Source of the DNA: Christensenella sp. UBA4379
GTDB taxonomy: Bacteria; Bacillota; Clostridia; Christensenellales; Aristaeellaceae
Assembly: GCA_002391225.1 (NCBI GenBank)
Contig: DGRV01000045.1
Coordinates: forward strand, 1 to 25,594
Direction: 5' to 3'
DNA: 25,594 nucleotides
Part shown: one piece after another, positions 7,340 through 14,515 of the stretch
How the letters are laid out: the number at the start of each line of letters is the position of its first letter
Numbering within the stretch: the first letter of the stretch is position 1
Notes under the pieces: model-generated
Told to the model about the DNA's origin: nothing
The model's database searches: none
Seen by the model: only the letters and a program-made list of their open reading frames with translations
Translations under genes and position numbers: made by a program

Positions 7340-8401
7340 TTACGCCGCCGGGAGCTGTTCCTCCTGGGTTTCTTCCTCTGAGCCTTCCAGGAAGACCCCC
7401 TCCCCGTAGATGGTTTCAAATTCGTCCTTCATGGAGACGGTCTGGATACCCAGGCCTTCGCAGTTCTTTTGAAACTTTTCCGCCTCGGCGGTATCACCGT
7501 AGTCCCGCTCTATATCGTCGCAGAGCAGCATAAAGGCCTTTCCTCCGTGCTGCTGGGCGTATACCCCCATGGCCAGGTCGCCGGAGCTGTCGCCGAATAC
7601 CAGCAGGGGCGCTTGTCCGATTTCCTCCACGATCGCACTTACCTTGTTCATTTTCTCGGTTTTCAGCAGCAGGTTTCCGCTCAGGATCACCTGGTCCTCC
7701 ATGGTGTAGGTGTATTTTCTTCCGTCCGTATCCCCCTGCCCCTTCGCGGCCAGGGAAAAACGGCTCCCGATCACCCGGTCCGCCGGGATCCATTGGTCCA
7801 GCGTGCCGCGGATCAGTTCCCGGACGCAATGCCGCTCCGCGGCGCTCAGGATATATACCCGGAAGCCATGCTCCGCCAGCGTCCGAACCAGGGAGACCAT
7901 CGGCTGAAAGAACCCTTCCCCGTAGGTCATGCCGCGGAAGCCCAGGACGGGAACCGCCATGAAATCGCGGACATAGGCCCGGTACTCCTCCACCGTCATT
8001 CCCGCAAACACCTCGGCGGTATACTGGGCGTTGGATTTTGCTCCTTTGGGGGCTTCCTTCCGGTGGAACTCGGCCTCCTCCAGCGCTTCCACATAAGCGC
8101 GCGTCTCTGCCGGCGCTTCATAGCTGCCGTCGTGCAGGGCCCGGCGCATCAGCAGCAGGTGGTCAAAATAGGTCGGGAACCGTTCTCCAAAGAGCGTTCC
8201 GTCAAAATCAAATACGGCGATCCGGTCCTCCTGCGGCACATAGCCCGGAGTGCCTTCCCGGTCGATTTCCGACAGGATGCGCGTGATCTCCGCCGCGCAG
8301 GGAGAACCTTCCCGCCACCCGGGGATGGCCGTCTCCGCCTGCGCGTTCAAAAGCATCAGCCCCATTAGCAGGAGCGTCACCCACATGATCTTCCCCTTCA
8401 T
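7340..8401 (-). CDS. Secreted HAD-superfamily phosphatase
   Basis: The 353-residue product starts at ATG 8399-8401 behind AGGGGAAGGA; a second ATG five codons later is also possible. The N-terminus is a signal peptide ending near LLNAQAETA. HAD motifs are complete: motif I FDFDGTL (Asp65 nucleophile, Asp67), motif II ILSAAER (Ser186), a Lys near 248-253, and motif IV GDSSGD (Asp271, Asp275). A large cap of about 110 residues lies between motifs I and II, as in phosphoserine-phosphatase-like enzymes. It is closely similar throughout to the N-terminal half of the divergent gene at 8877, including PTYFDHLLLM/PTYLEYYMLA and GMTYGEGFFQPM/GMTYSRSFYLPM. Substrate unknown; scavenging of phosphate or organic phosphates outside the cell is plausible. 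Confidence 0.85.
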   Translation of the reverse strand: MKGKIMWVTLLLMGLMLLNAQAETAIPGWREGSPCAAEITRILSEIDREGTPGYVPQEDRIAVFDFDGTLFGERFPTYFDHLLLMRRALHDGSYEAPAETRAYVEALEEAEFHRKEAPKGAKSNAQYTAEVFAGMTVEEYRAYVRDFMAVPVLGFRGMTYGEGFFQPMVSLVRTLAEHGFRVYILSAAERHCVRELIRGTLDQWIPADRVIGSRFSLAAKGQGDTDGRKYTYTMEDQVILSGNLLLKTEKMNKVSAIVEEIGQAPLLVFGDSSGDLAMGVYAQQHGGKAFMLLCDDIERDYGDTAEAEKFQKNCEGLGIQTVSMKDEFETIYGEGVFLEGSEEETQEEQLPAA

Positions 8402-8876
8402 CCGTTCCTTCCCCTCTTTGTCAGGATCGTTTAGCTTCCATTCAATCTTTTCATGGTTGTGTCAAAATATTCGTGTCATGGATACGCACATCATTTTATC
8501 AGGCAGTTATTCCGTTGTAAAGACATAATTCGTATGTGCCGGAGCCAACCACTCCCCCGTCAATTCCGCTATGCAGAATATGCCCAATCTTTCCCATGGG
8601 ACAGAGACGATGGGCTTGTCTGTAAAACCCGAACCAGCCACAAAGCAGGCGGAGAGCGGCGAAGCTGATAAGGGCGCAGGGCTTCCCAGCCTTTTTTCCT
8701 CATTTGGTAGGAAAAATCACGATTCTGATCTTGCCATTCTCTTTTTCTTCATGTAAAATATTTGGTCAGGGGACCTGTTCCCTACCACATACATTGTACT
8801 ATATTCCTTCCTGAACAGAAACCGTATGATCACCGAACGTCGGGATCGTCATTTCAAAGACCGAGGAGGAACATTC
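8402..8876. other. 475-base gap between divergent HAD genes
   Basis: No convincing gene is seen. Short frames here have no ribosome site and no recognisable sequence. The stretch holds a plus-strand hairpin with T-run (8678-8697), an imperfect inverted repeat around 8768-8783, and the ribosome site GAGGAGG (8863-8869) of the plus-strand gene. Both HAD genes must have their promoters here, but I find no clean pair of -35 and -10 boxes for either. Confidence 0.5.
8678..8697 (+). terminator. Orphan terminator-like hairpin
   Basis: AGGGCT (8678-8683), a four-base loop and AGCCTT (8688-8693, with one G-T pair) run into TTTTTT. It points on the plus strand although no plus-strand gene is seen just before it, so it may end a short RNA or be the relic of a lost gene. 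Confidence 0.4.
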
Positions 8877-10811
8877 ATGGAGACAAAGAGACTGCTGTGC
8901 GCCCTGTTCTGCGTGCTGCTGGCGCTGGGTAGCGTCACAGGCACGGCCTTCGCCGGGGAAATCCCCGCGGCCGAACCAGCGCAGGAGGAATACTTCACCC
9001 AGTGGAACGCCGAAGCCCCGGCCCTGAACGCCCTGGTGGACTACGTGGAGGCGGTGACGGACCCGGAATCCCCGGATTATATCCCGGAGATGGACCGCAT
9101 TGCCGTATTCGATATGGACGGCACGCTGATGGGCGAACTGTACCCCACGTATCTGGAATACTATATGCTGGCCTGGCGTATCCTCAAGGACCCGGACTGC
9201 CATCCGGACGCCGAGATGCTGGAGGTGGGCAGGCTGCTGCGGGACTGCGCCCTGGACAACTCCTTCCCCTCGGATATGGCGATGCGCCACGCCGTGCAGG
9301 CGGCCCGGGCTTACGCGGGCATGACCCTCAACGAGTTTTCCGATTTCGTCACCAGGATCCTTGTGCGCGAAGTGGACGGCTTTGAGGGCATGACCTACAG
9401 CCGCTCCTTCTACCTGCCGATGGTGGAGGTCGTCGAATACCTGCAGGACAACGGCTTCACCTGCTATGTATGTTCCGGCTCCGACCGCTTCATCTGCCGC
9501 GTATTCATCGAGGGCATGGTGGACATTCCCTACAACAACATCATCGGCATGGACGTGCAGCTGGAGACGACGGGTCAGGGCGGCGAAGCGGGGCTGGACC
9601 ATACCTTCTCCGTGGGCGAAAACATCGTCCGCACCGATAAGCTCCTGATCAAGAACCTCAAGACCAACAAAGTCCTGCAGATCGCCCAGGAAATCGGCCA
9701 GCAGCCGGTGCTCAGCTTCGGCAATTCCAGCGGCGACACCAGCATGCACAACTACGTGATCGGCAACAACGTCTATAAGAGCGCCGCCTTCATGCTGGTG
9801 GCGGACGACGACGTGCGGGATTACGGCAATCCCGAAAAAGCGAAGGACCTGAAGGACCGCTGGACGGCCGCCGGCTATCATGTGATTTCCATGGCTGACG
9901 ACTGGAAAACCATCTACGGCGAGGACGTCGTGAAGACCGGCGAGTTCCGCTGGATGGAGGAGCTGGCTGAAAACCGCGTCCCGGTGGAGCAGATCGTCAG
10001 CTATCTCGGACCTGCGGGCACCTACACCGAGGAAGCGGCCCAGTTTTTCTTTCAGAACGGCGAAGCCCTGACCCCAAAGGAAACCGTGAACGACGCCATC
10101 GGAGACCTGGTCAAAGGCTTTTCCGGCTACGCGGTGATTCCCCAGGAGAACACCATCGGCGGCCCTGTGGTCAACTATGTGGATGCGCTGATCGGCGCGG
10201 AGGACGTGTACGTGGTAGGCGAAGTGGTGCTGCCCATCTGCCAGACGCTCATGGGCGTGCCCGGTGCGACGCTCGCGGACATCACCACCGTCTGCTCCCA
10301 TGCCCAGGGCCTGGTTCAGAGCGCTCAGTGGCGATCCGAACACCTGCCGGACGCCAAAGCGGAAGAGATGGCCAGCACTGCCGCGGCCGCCGGCTACGTG
10401 CAGGAAAAGGGCGATCCTTCCATCGCCGCGGTCGCAGCCCCCGGAGCCGCCGCCCTGTACGGCCTGGAGGTGCTGGCGGAAAACGTCCAGCTGACCGACG
10501 CCAACAAAACCCGCTTTTATGTGCTGTCCAAAAAGCCCCTGGAGGGCGAAGGCAAAACCCGTGCCGTCCTCGTGGCCACCTGTGAAGCCAATCAGATCGA
10601 CGACATCATCATCCGTCTGCATGACGCGGGCCTGGAGCTGGTGACCCTCCACGACCGCCCCGAAGGCAGCGCCCTGGGCTCCTACCACTACGTGATCGAG
10701 GTGGAGAACCAGGCGGGCATCACCCAGGCGCAGCTCGACGCCGTGCGCGCCATGGACCAGGTGCGGTTCGCCGGCTGCTTTGACGCGATGGAAAAAGACA
10801 GCGCCAAGTAA
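8877..10811 (+). CDS. Secreted HAD phosphatase-prephenate dehydratase-ACT fusion protein
   Basis: The start is ATG 8877, because GAGGAGG lies 7 bases before it and a signal peptide (METKRLLCALFCVLLALGSV, cleavage near AFA-GE) follows; an earlier in-frame ATG at 8826 has neither. The product has 644 residues. Residues ~70-355 are a HAD domain: FDMDGTL (Asp79, Asp81), VCSGSDR (Ser200), Lys near 260-265, and GNSSGD, where the first motif IV Asp is Asn283. Residues ~373-552 match prephenate dehydratase: SYLGPAGTYTEEAA, AVIPQENTIGGPV (usually PIENS), a CSHAQGLVQ segment, AAAALYGL-like helix, and the catalytic NKTRFYVL (Thr545-Phe547). Residues ~563-636 look like an ACT domain, but the usual ESRP motif reads HDRP. 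A signal peptide on such an enzyme is very odd, since prephenate is made in the cytoplasm. The function of the fusion is unknown. Confidence 0.85.
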   Translation: METKRLLCALFCVLLALGSVTGTAFAGEIPAAEPAQEEYFTQWNAEAPALNALVDYVEAVTDPESPDYIPEMDRIAVFDMDGTLMGELYPTYLEYYMLAWRILKDPDCHPDAEMLEVGRLLRDCALDNSFPSDMAMRHAVQAARAYAGMTLNEFSDFVTRILVREVDGFEGMTYSRSFYLPMVEVVEYLQDNGFTCYVCSGSDRFICRVFIEGMVDIPYNNIIGMDVQLETTGQGGEAGLDHTFSVGENIVRTDKLLIKNLKTNKVLQIAQEIGQQPVLSFGNSSGDTSMHNYVIGNNVYKSAAFMLVADDDVRDYGNPEKAKDLKDRWTAAGYHVISMADDWKTIYGEDVVKTGEFRWMEELAENRVPVEQIVSYLGPAGTYTEEAAQFFFQNGEALTPKETVNDAIGDLVKGFSGYAVIPQENTIGGPVVNYVDALIGAEDVYVVGEVVLPICQTLMGVPGATLADITTVCSHAQGLVQSAQWRSEHLPDAKAEEMASTAAAAGYVQEKGDPSIAAVAAPGAAALYGLEVLAENVQLTDANKTRFYVLSKKPLEGEGKTRAVLVATCEANQIDDIIIRLHDAGLELVTLHDRPEGSALGSYHYVIEVENQAGITQAQLDAVRAMDQVRFAGCFDAMEKDSAK

Positions 10812-10836
10812 AGCCCCTTAAACATGAATGGAACAC

Positions 10837-10854
10837 GCCCGTCCAACGGCGGGC
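10837..10854 (+). terminator. Weak hairpin after the fusion gene
   Basis: GCCCGTC (10837-10843) pairs with GGCGGGC (10848-10854) with one G-T pair and a CAAC loop, 25 bases past the stop. There is no T-run, so termination here is uncertain. Confidence 0.35.
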
Positions 10855-10867
10855 ATGGCACATTATT

Positions 10868-11026
10868 GCTCCACCAATGAATTCTTGAAGCCAGATACGG
10901 TGACAGAAGGGGGAAGAGGCAAGGAATGGAAGCGCAGGCGTACCCGTAGGTACGGCAAGCTTTCATGACGCAGCATATTGCCCCTTATGGCACCGCAGAT
11001 GTTTCAAGAATTTGTTGGGGGAGCAA
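10868..11026. mobile_element. 159-bp near-palindromic element, MITE candidate
   Basis: The ends TTGCTCC (10868) and GGAGCAA (11020-11026) are inverted. The similarity continues inward: AATTCTTGAA at 10882-10891 is a perfect complement of 11003-11012, and partial matches run to the centre, CGTACC-CGTA-GGTACG at 10939-10954. The centre falls within one base of the midpoint of the ends. TTA at 10865-10867 and TTA at 11027-11029 flank the ends directly, as a target duplication would. It has no coding capacity. Its right end lies 27 bases before the start of the next gene, so it may supply or disturb that gene's leader. A long structured leader RNA is the alternative reading. Confidence 0.55.
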
Positions 11027-11053
11027 TTAACAAAATTTGAAGGAGGAATTCAT

Positions 11054-12115
11054 ATGTCAACGTTTACCTCGGTCGTCATTCTGGGCGTCCTGATGATCCT
11101 GGGAGGGATCTCCCTGATGGCCACTCCCCTGATCACCTTTATGAGCTCTGGTGTGTTCATCATCGTCCTGTTTTTCATCTGGGGTCTCTTCGGCATCATC
11201 AGAGGCATCAGCGAAAAGCGCTATGACAAGGAATTCTTCTTTGCGATTCTCAGCCTGATTCTGGGCATTGCCGGCCTCGCCGTGCCCGGCGCCCTCGCGA
11301 TGACCAACTCCGTGCTGCTGTATCTGGCGGCGGCCTGGTTTATCCTCCACGGCGTGCTGACCATCATTGCCTCCGTTGAAAACAAGCGGAACGACGGCGC
11401 CGCCTTCGTGATCCTGGGCGTCATTCTGGGCATCCTGGAAGTGATCACGGGTATTTTCTCCATCATTCATCCCGGCTCCCTGGCGGTCTACCTGGGCCTC
11501 CTGATCGGCTTCTACTATGTGGAAACCGGTCTGAGCACGATCATCGTCGGCAAGGCTGTCTGCAAGGGCGGCAACAGCATGACGATCTTCCTGACGGTCA
11601 TGGGCATCCTCACGCTGATCAGCGGCTTTGCCATGCTGGCCACCCCCGTGCAGAACTTCATGAGCACCGGCTACTTCATCATCATGCTCTTCTTCATCCA
11701 CGGTATTGTGGGCCTGGTCCGCGGCTTCCTGGAAAAGCGCTTTGACAAGAGCTTCTTCTTTGCGATTCTCAGCCTGATCCTGGGCATCGTCGGCCTGTGC
11801 GTGCCCAACGCCGTCGCGATGACCAATTCCGTGCTTCTGTATCTGGCGGCGGCCTTTTTCATCCTGCACGGCGTGCTGGGCATCCTCAACGCCATTCAAA
11901 GCAAGGAAGAGGCCGGAACCGGCTTTATGATCCTCGGCATCATTCTGGGCGTGCTGGAGCTGATCCTGGCCATTTACTCCATCGCCCATCCCGCGGTGCT
12001 CGTCATCCAGTTGGGCCTCCTGGTCGCCTTCTACTTTATCGAGTCCGGCCTTCACATGATCTTTGTCGGCTCCGCCTACGCCAAGGCCGTCGCCCTGGGC
12101 CGCCGCGCGCTGTAA
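11054..12115 (+). CDS. Tandemly duplicated HdeD/DUF308 family membrane protein
   Basis: ATG 11054 is chosen because AAGGAGG precedes it; an in-frame ATG at 11012 would start inside the palindromic element. The 353-residue protein is almost all membrane helices, about twelve in two equal halves. The halves repeat each other closely: RYDKEFFFAILSLILGIAGL and RFDKSFFFAILSLILGIVGL, then AMTNSVLLYLAAA(W/F)FILHGVL in both. The pattern is that of the HdeD (DUF308) family, normally about 180 residues with six helices and linked to acid resistance in enterobacteria. The role in Firmicutes is not settled. A stretch of about 20 bases in the FFFAILSLI coding region is nearly identical in both halves (near 11236 and 11756), so the duplication is recent or maintained. 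Confidence 0.85.
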   Translation: MSTFTSVVILGVLMILGGISLMATPLITFMSSGVFIIVLFFIWGLFGIIRGISEKRYDKEFFFAILSLILGIAGLAVPGALAMTNSVLLYLAAAWFILHGVLTIIASVENKRNDGAAFVILGVILGILEVITGIFSIIHPGSLAVYLGLLIGFYYVETGLSTIIVGKAVCKGGNSMTIFLTVMGILTLISGFAMLATPVQNFMSTGYFIIMLFFIHGIVGLVRGFLEKRFDKSFFFAILSLILGIVGLCVPNAVAMTNSVLLYLAAAFFILHGVLGILNAIQSKEEAGTGFMILGIILGVLELILAIYSIAHPAVLVIQLGLLVAFYFIESGLHMIFVGSAYAKAVALGRRAL

Positions 12116-12139
12116 ACCAGCGTTTGCTTCCCCGGTTCT

Positions 12140-12184
12140 CTTCGTGATCCCCAGGCGCAGGGCAGCGCCTGATGGATCACGAAG
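12140..12184 (+). promoter_or_regulatory. Large intercistronic hairpin
   Basis: CTTCGTGATCC (12140-12150) pairs perfectly with 12174-12184, and inside it AGGCGC (12153-12158) pairs with GCGCCT (12165-12170). It fills most of the 103-base gap between the HdeD-like gene and the next gene. No T-run follows and no promoter is seen in the gap. It could be a processing site, a stability element or an operator. Confidence 0.55.
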
Positions 12185-12218
12185 GGATCGAAAAAACGAA
12201 GAAAAGGAGACGAACAAA

Positions 12219-13661
12219 ATGAAAAAACTGCTTTCCTGCCTGCTGGCTGCAGCGATGCTCTTCACGATGGCAAGCGCCATCGCCGCCGAGCCCTTCGAGC
12301 CCATCGAGAGGAACAACGCGCTCGTCAAGTTCCTGAATGAAACGGATACGAAGACCAAGGACATCGCCCTGCAGCTTCAGTTTGGCGACGATGTTGCCGA
12401 CCTCGTGCTCCGCGCGGAAGGAGATAACTTCCACGTGGTGGCCCGGGATAACGGGACCCAGAAAGGCCATCTTCAGCTGACCCCCGAAGCGTTGTTTGTA
12501 ACTTCCAACGGCAGCGTCAAGCAGCTGAAGTATGCCACCGTGGTAGCCTTCATGCAGGATATCGTCAAGACCGCGGACGCCCTGGTTAACGAAGCCATTG
12601 ACAGCATTCCCCAGCAGGAAGTTCCCTCCGAAGCGGAGCTGGCTGCCGCGGCCGCGAAGGCCGAGGTGATCGCGTCCATGGCTGCCGCCCAGCAGCAGGC
12701 CGATGCCGCTACCCTGTTCTCCGCCGGCGCTTCTTTCGCCAGCAAGTTCAAGGCGGAAAACATTCTGGACGTCAAAGAGAACGACGACAGCTTGGAAATC
12801 AGCCTGCGCAGCGAAGCCTACGCTTCCGCCCTGGCCGACGCCATTGACGACCTGATGCTGGATCCTGCCCTGGCGGAGCTGGTGGACCGCAAGGCTGCCG
12901 CGACCGGCGGCAAGACCTTCGCTTCCATCCAGAAGGATTGGATCGTGAACCGTGAAGCCACCCTGGAAGCGATCCGCACCATTCAGAGCACTGACCTGAT
13001 CGAAGACGGTCACTGGAAGTCCCACTTCCAGATCGGCGAAAAGACTGAAGAAGAAAAGGACAATGAAGTCCTGGTCTGCGATGTGGACACCTGGATCAAC
13101 GATGACGCCGACGCCGCCGAGATGGTACTCAACCTGGGCTTCCAGGATGCGGATCCCCTCATGGTATACGAAATGGCCGTGAATCCTTCCCGCTTCTGGG
13201 AAAAGGTGACCGCCCAGAACTCTGAGGCGGAAATCCGCTATGATATCGAGGAAGGCAGGCTCAGCGGCGGCTTCGTCAAGGCCGTGGTCGAAGGCAATGA
13301 AGAACTGTACGCTGAATTCAGCCCGGATTACATGTATATGAAGGGCGCCAACGGCGGCTTCTTCTCCTCCGTTCGCGAAACCTGGACCGGCAAGATCCGC
13401 TACGAGCTGGTGGCCGAAACCGCCCAGGGCGCGGAAGCTTCCATGACCGTCGATTTCTATGAGGACGGCGACAGCCTGGTCTGCGAGCTGAGAACCGGTG
13501 AATCCGATCAGTCCCTGATGTTCAAGCTCAGCCGGATCGACAGGATCGACATCGAAGACCTGAGCGACGCTGAGAACGTGGAGCTCACCGAAGAAACGCT
13601 CAAAGCCGAATTTGAGAACATCCTGAAGACGGTGCTGCCCGCTCAGACCACCAATCCCTGA
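12219..13661 (+). CDS. Secreted protein of unknown function
   Basis: ATG 12219 is taken as the start because AAAGGAG precedes it by about 10 bases and a signal peptide follows (MKKLLSCLLAAAMLFTMASA, cleavage near AIA-AEP); upstream in-frame starts would lie in the preceding gene. The product has 480 residues. I do not recognise the family. The mature protein is acidic, with an Ala-rich helical stretch at about residues 120-175 and a later half of alternating polar and hydrophobic strands (SMTVDFYEDGDSLVCELRTG), which suggests an extracytoplasmic beta-rich domain. No catalytic motif, membrane segment or cell-wall anchor is seen. It follows the HdeD-like gene across the hairpin at 12140 and ends at a strong terminator, so the two are probably one transcript. 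Confidence 0.8.
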   Translation: MKKLLSCLLAAAMLFTMASAIAAEPFEPIERNNALVKFLNETDTKTKDIALQLQFGDDVADLVLRAEGDNFHVVARDNGTQKGHLQLTPEALFVTSNGSVKQLKYATVVAFMQDIVKTADALVNEAIDSIPQQEVPSEAELAAAAAKAEVIASMAAAQQQADAATLFSAGASFASKFKAENILDVKENDDSLEISLRSEAYASALADAIDDLMLDPALAELVDRKAAATGGKTFASIQKDWIVNREATLEAIRTIQSTDLIEDGHWKSHFQIGEKTEEEKDNEVLVCDVDTWINDDADAAEMVLNLGFQDADPLMVYEMAVNPSRFWEKVTAQNSEAEIRYDIEEGRLSGGFVKAVVEGNEELYAEFSPDYMYMKGANGGFFSSVRETWTGKIRYELVAETAQGAEASMTVDFYEDGDSLVCELRTGESDQSLMFKLSRIDRIDIEDLSDAENVELTEETLKAEFENILKTVLPAQTTNP

Positions 13662-13686
13662 ATCATCATCAAAACCTTGTAACTGC

Positions 13687-13717
13687 CCGGGCCCCTCGCA
13701 TTGAACGAGGGGCCCGG
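13687..13717 (+). terminator. Strong hairpin terminator
   Basis: CCGGGCCCCTCG (13687-13698) pairs perfectly with 13706-13717 around a 7-base loop, followed by CTTTTCC. It closes the transcript of the secreted protein gene. Confidence 0.85.
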
Positions 13718-13771
13718 CTTTTCCATCTTTCAGCACGAAAAGTTCCTGTTCCGGACAGAACACCGCGTATC

Positions 13772-13800
13772 TTGACCGGCTGAAAAGAGCACAGTATAAT
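13772..13800 (+). promoter_or_regulatory. Sigma-A promoter of the nitroreductase gene
   Basis: TTGACC (13772-13777), a 17-base spacer and TATAAT (13795-13800). The predicted leader before the ATG at 13920 is about 113 bases and contains no recognised riboswitch. Confidence 0.8.
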
Positions 13801-13919
13801 TGTAGCCAGCAGACACCTTACCGGCAACCGACAGACGAGGGAAAAGTGTCGATGATCGATGAACATCACAATCAACCCCCGCGAAGCAAAAAGCGCCGCG
13901 GGCAGAAGGAGGAACAGAA

Positions 13920-14432
13920 ATGGAATTCAAAACAGTCGTTCAAAACCGTTATTCCTGCAAAAAGTACAGTGACCGTCCGGTGGAAGCAGAAAAGCTGAAC
14001 GCCATTCTGGAAGCGGGCCGTCTGGCCCCCACCGCCAAGAACCTGCAGGAGCAGCATATATATGTGCTGCAGTCCGCCGAAGCCCTCGCCAAGGTCGACG
14101 CCATTACTCCCTGCCGCTACGGCGCGCCGACCGTGCTGGTGGTGGCCTTTGACAAAAACAACGTCTTTACCTATCCCGGCGGAAAGCGGGATTCCGGCGT
14201 GGAGGACGCGACCATCGTCGCGACCCACATGATCCTGACGGCGGCCAACGAAGGCGTCGACAGCTGCTGGGTCAATTTCCTGGACCCCGAAAAGCTGGCT
14301 CAGGCCCTCAGCCTGCCGGAAAATGAAGAGGTGCTCATGGTGATGGACCTCGGCTATGCCGCGGAAGGCGCAGGTCCTTTGGCCAATCACAGCAGCCGCA
14401 AGCCTTTGAGCGAGACGGTCTCGTATCTTTAA
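13920..14432 (+). CDS. Nitroreductase family FMN oxidoreductase
   Basis: The 170-residue protein starts at ATG 13920 after AAGGAGGA. The opening VVQNRYSCKKYSDRPVE, with the Arg-Ser-type FMN phosphate contact, ILEAGRLAPTAKNLQEQ, and the late GVDSCWVNFLDPEKLAQALSLPENEEVLMVMDLGY are standard for small clostridial nitroreductase-family proteins. They use FMN and NAD(P)H to reduce nitro compounds, quinones or flavins in the cytoplasm; the natural substrate cannot be read from the sequence. No ferredoxin domain is attached. It has its own promoter at 13772 and a hairpin at 14450 before the next flavoprotein gene. Confidence 0.9.
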   Translation: MEFKTVVQNRYSCKKYSDRPVEAEKLNAILEAGRLAPTAKNLQEQHIYVLQSAEALAKVDAITPCRYGAPTVLVVAFDKNNVFTYPGGKRDSGVEDATIVATHMILTAANEGVDSCWVNFLDPEKLAQALSLPENEEVLMVMDLGYAAEGAGPLANHSSRKPLSETVSYL

Positions 14433-14449
14433 TCCCACAGGCGATCAGA

Positions 14450-14480
14450 CGGACCGCGGCTTGTTAACTGCCGCGGTCCG
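14450..14480 (+). terminator. Hairpin between nitroreductase and flavodoxin-fold genes
   Basis: The 11-base arms 14450-14460 and 14470-14480 are perfect complements around a 9-base loop. The following AATGTATTTT is only moderately T-rich, so some read-through into the next gene is likely; no separate promoter is obvious before it. Confidence 0.65.
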
Positions 14481-14515
14481 AATGTATTTTCATGAATCAG
14501 AATGGAGAAAGACCG

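Noticed and set aside
8462..8467. TTGACA on the minus strand as -35 box for the HAD gene at 8401
   Set aside because: No acceptable -10 box lies 16-18 bases downstream.
8571..8756. Short plus-strand gene before the fusion gene
   Set aside because: No ribosome site, no recognisable sequence, and it runs through a terminator-like hairpin.
8799..10688. A 629-residue minus-strand frame opposite the HAD-dehydratase fusion
   Set aside because: It is the antisense of a gene with clear motifs, ribosome site and signal peptide. GC-rich third positions keep such shadow frames open; its sequence is His/Val/Gly-rich without motifs.
11057..13763. 435- and 528-residue minus-strand frames at 11057-12364 and 12177-13763
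   Set aside because: Both run antisense to the HdeD-like and secreted-protein genes, which have good starts, signals and a terminator.
13807..13919. Riboswitch in the 113-base nitroreductase leader
   Set aside because: Only a small GC-rich hairpin near the ribosome site is visible; no known aptamer pattern is recognisable.
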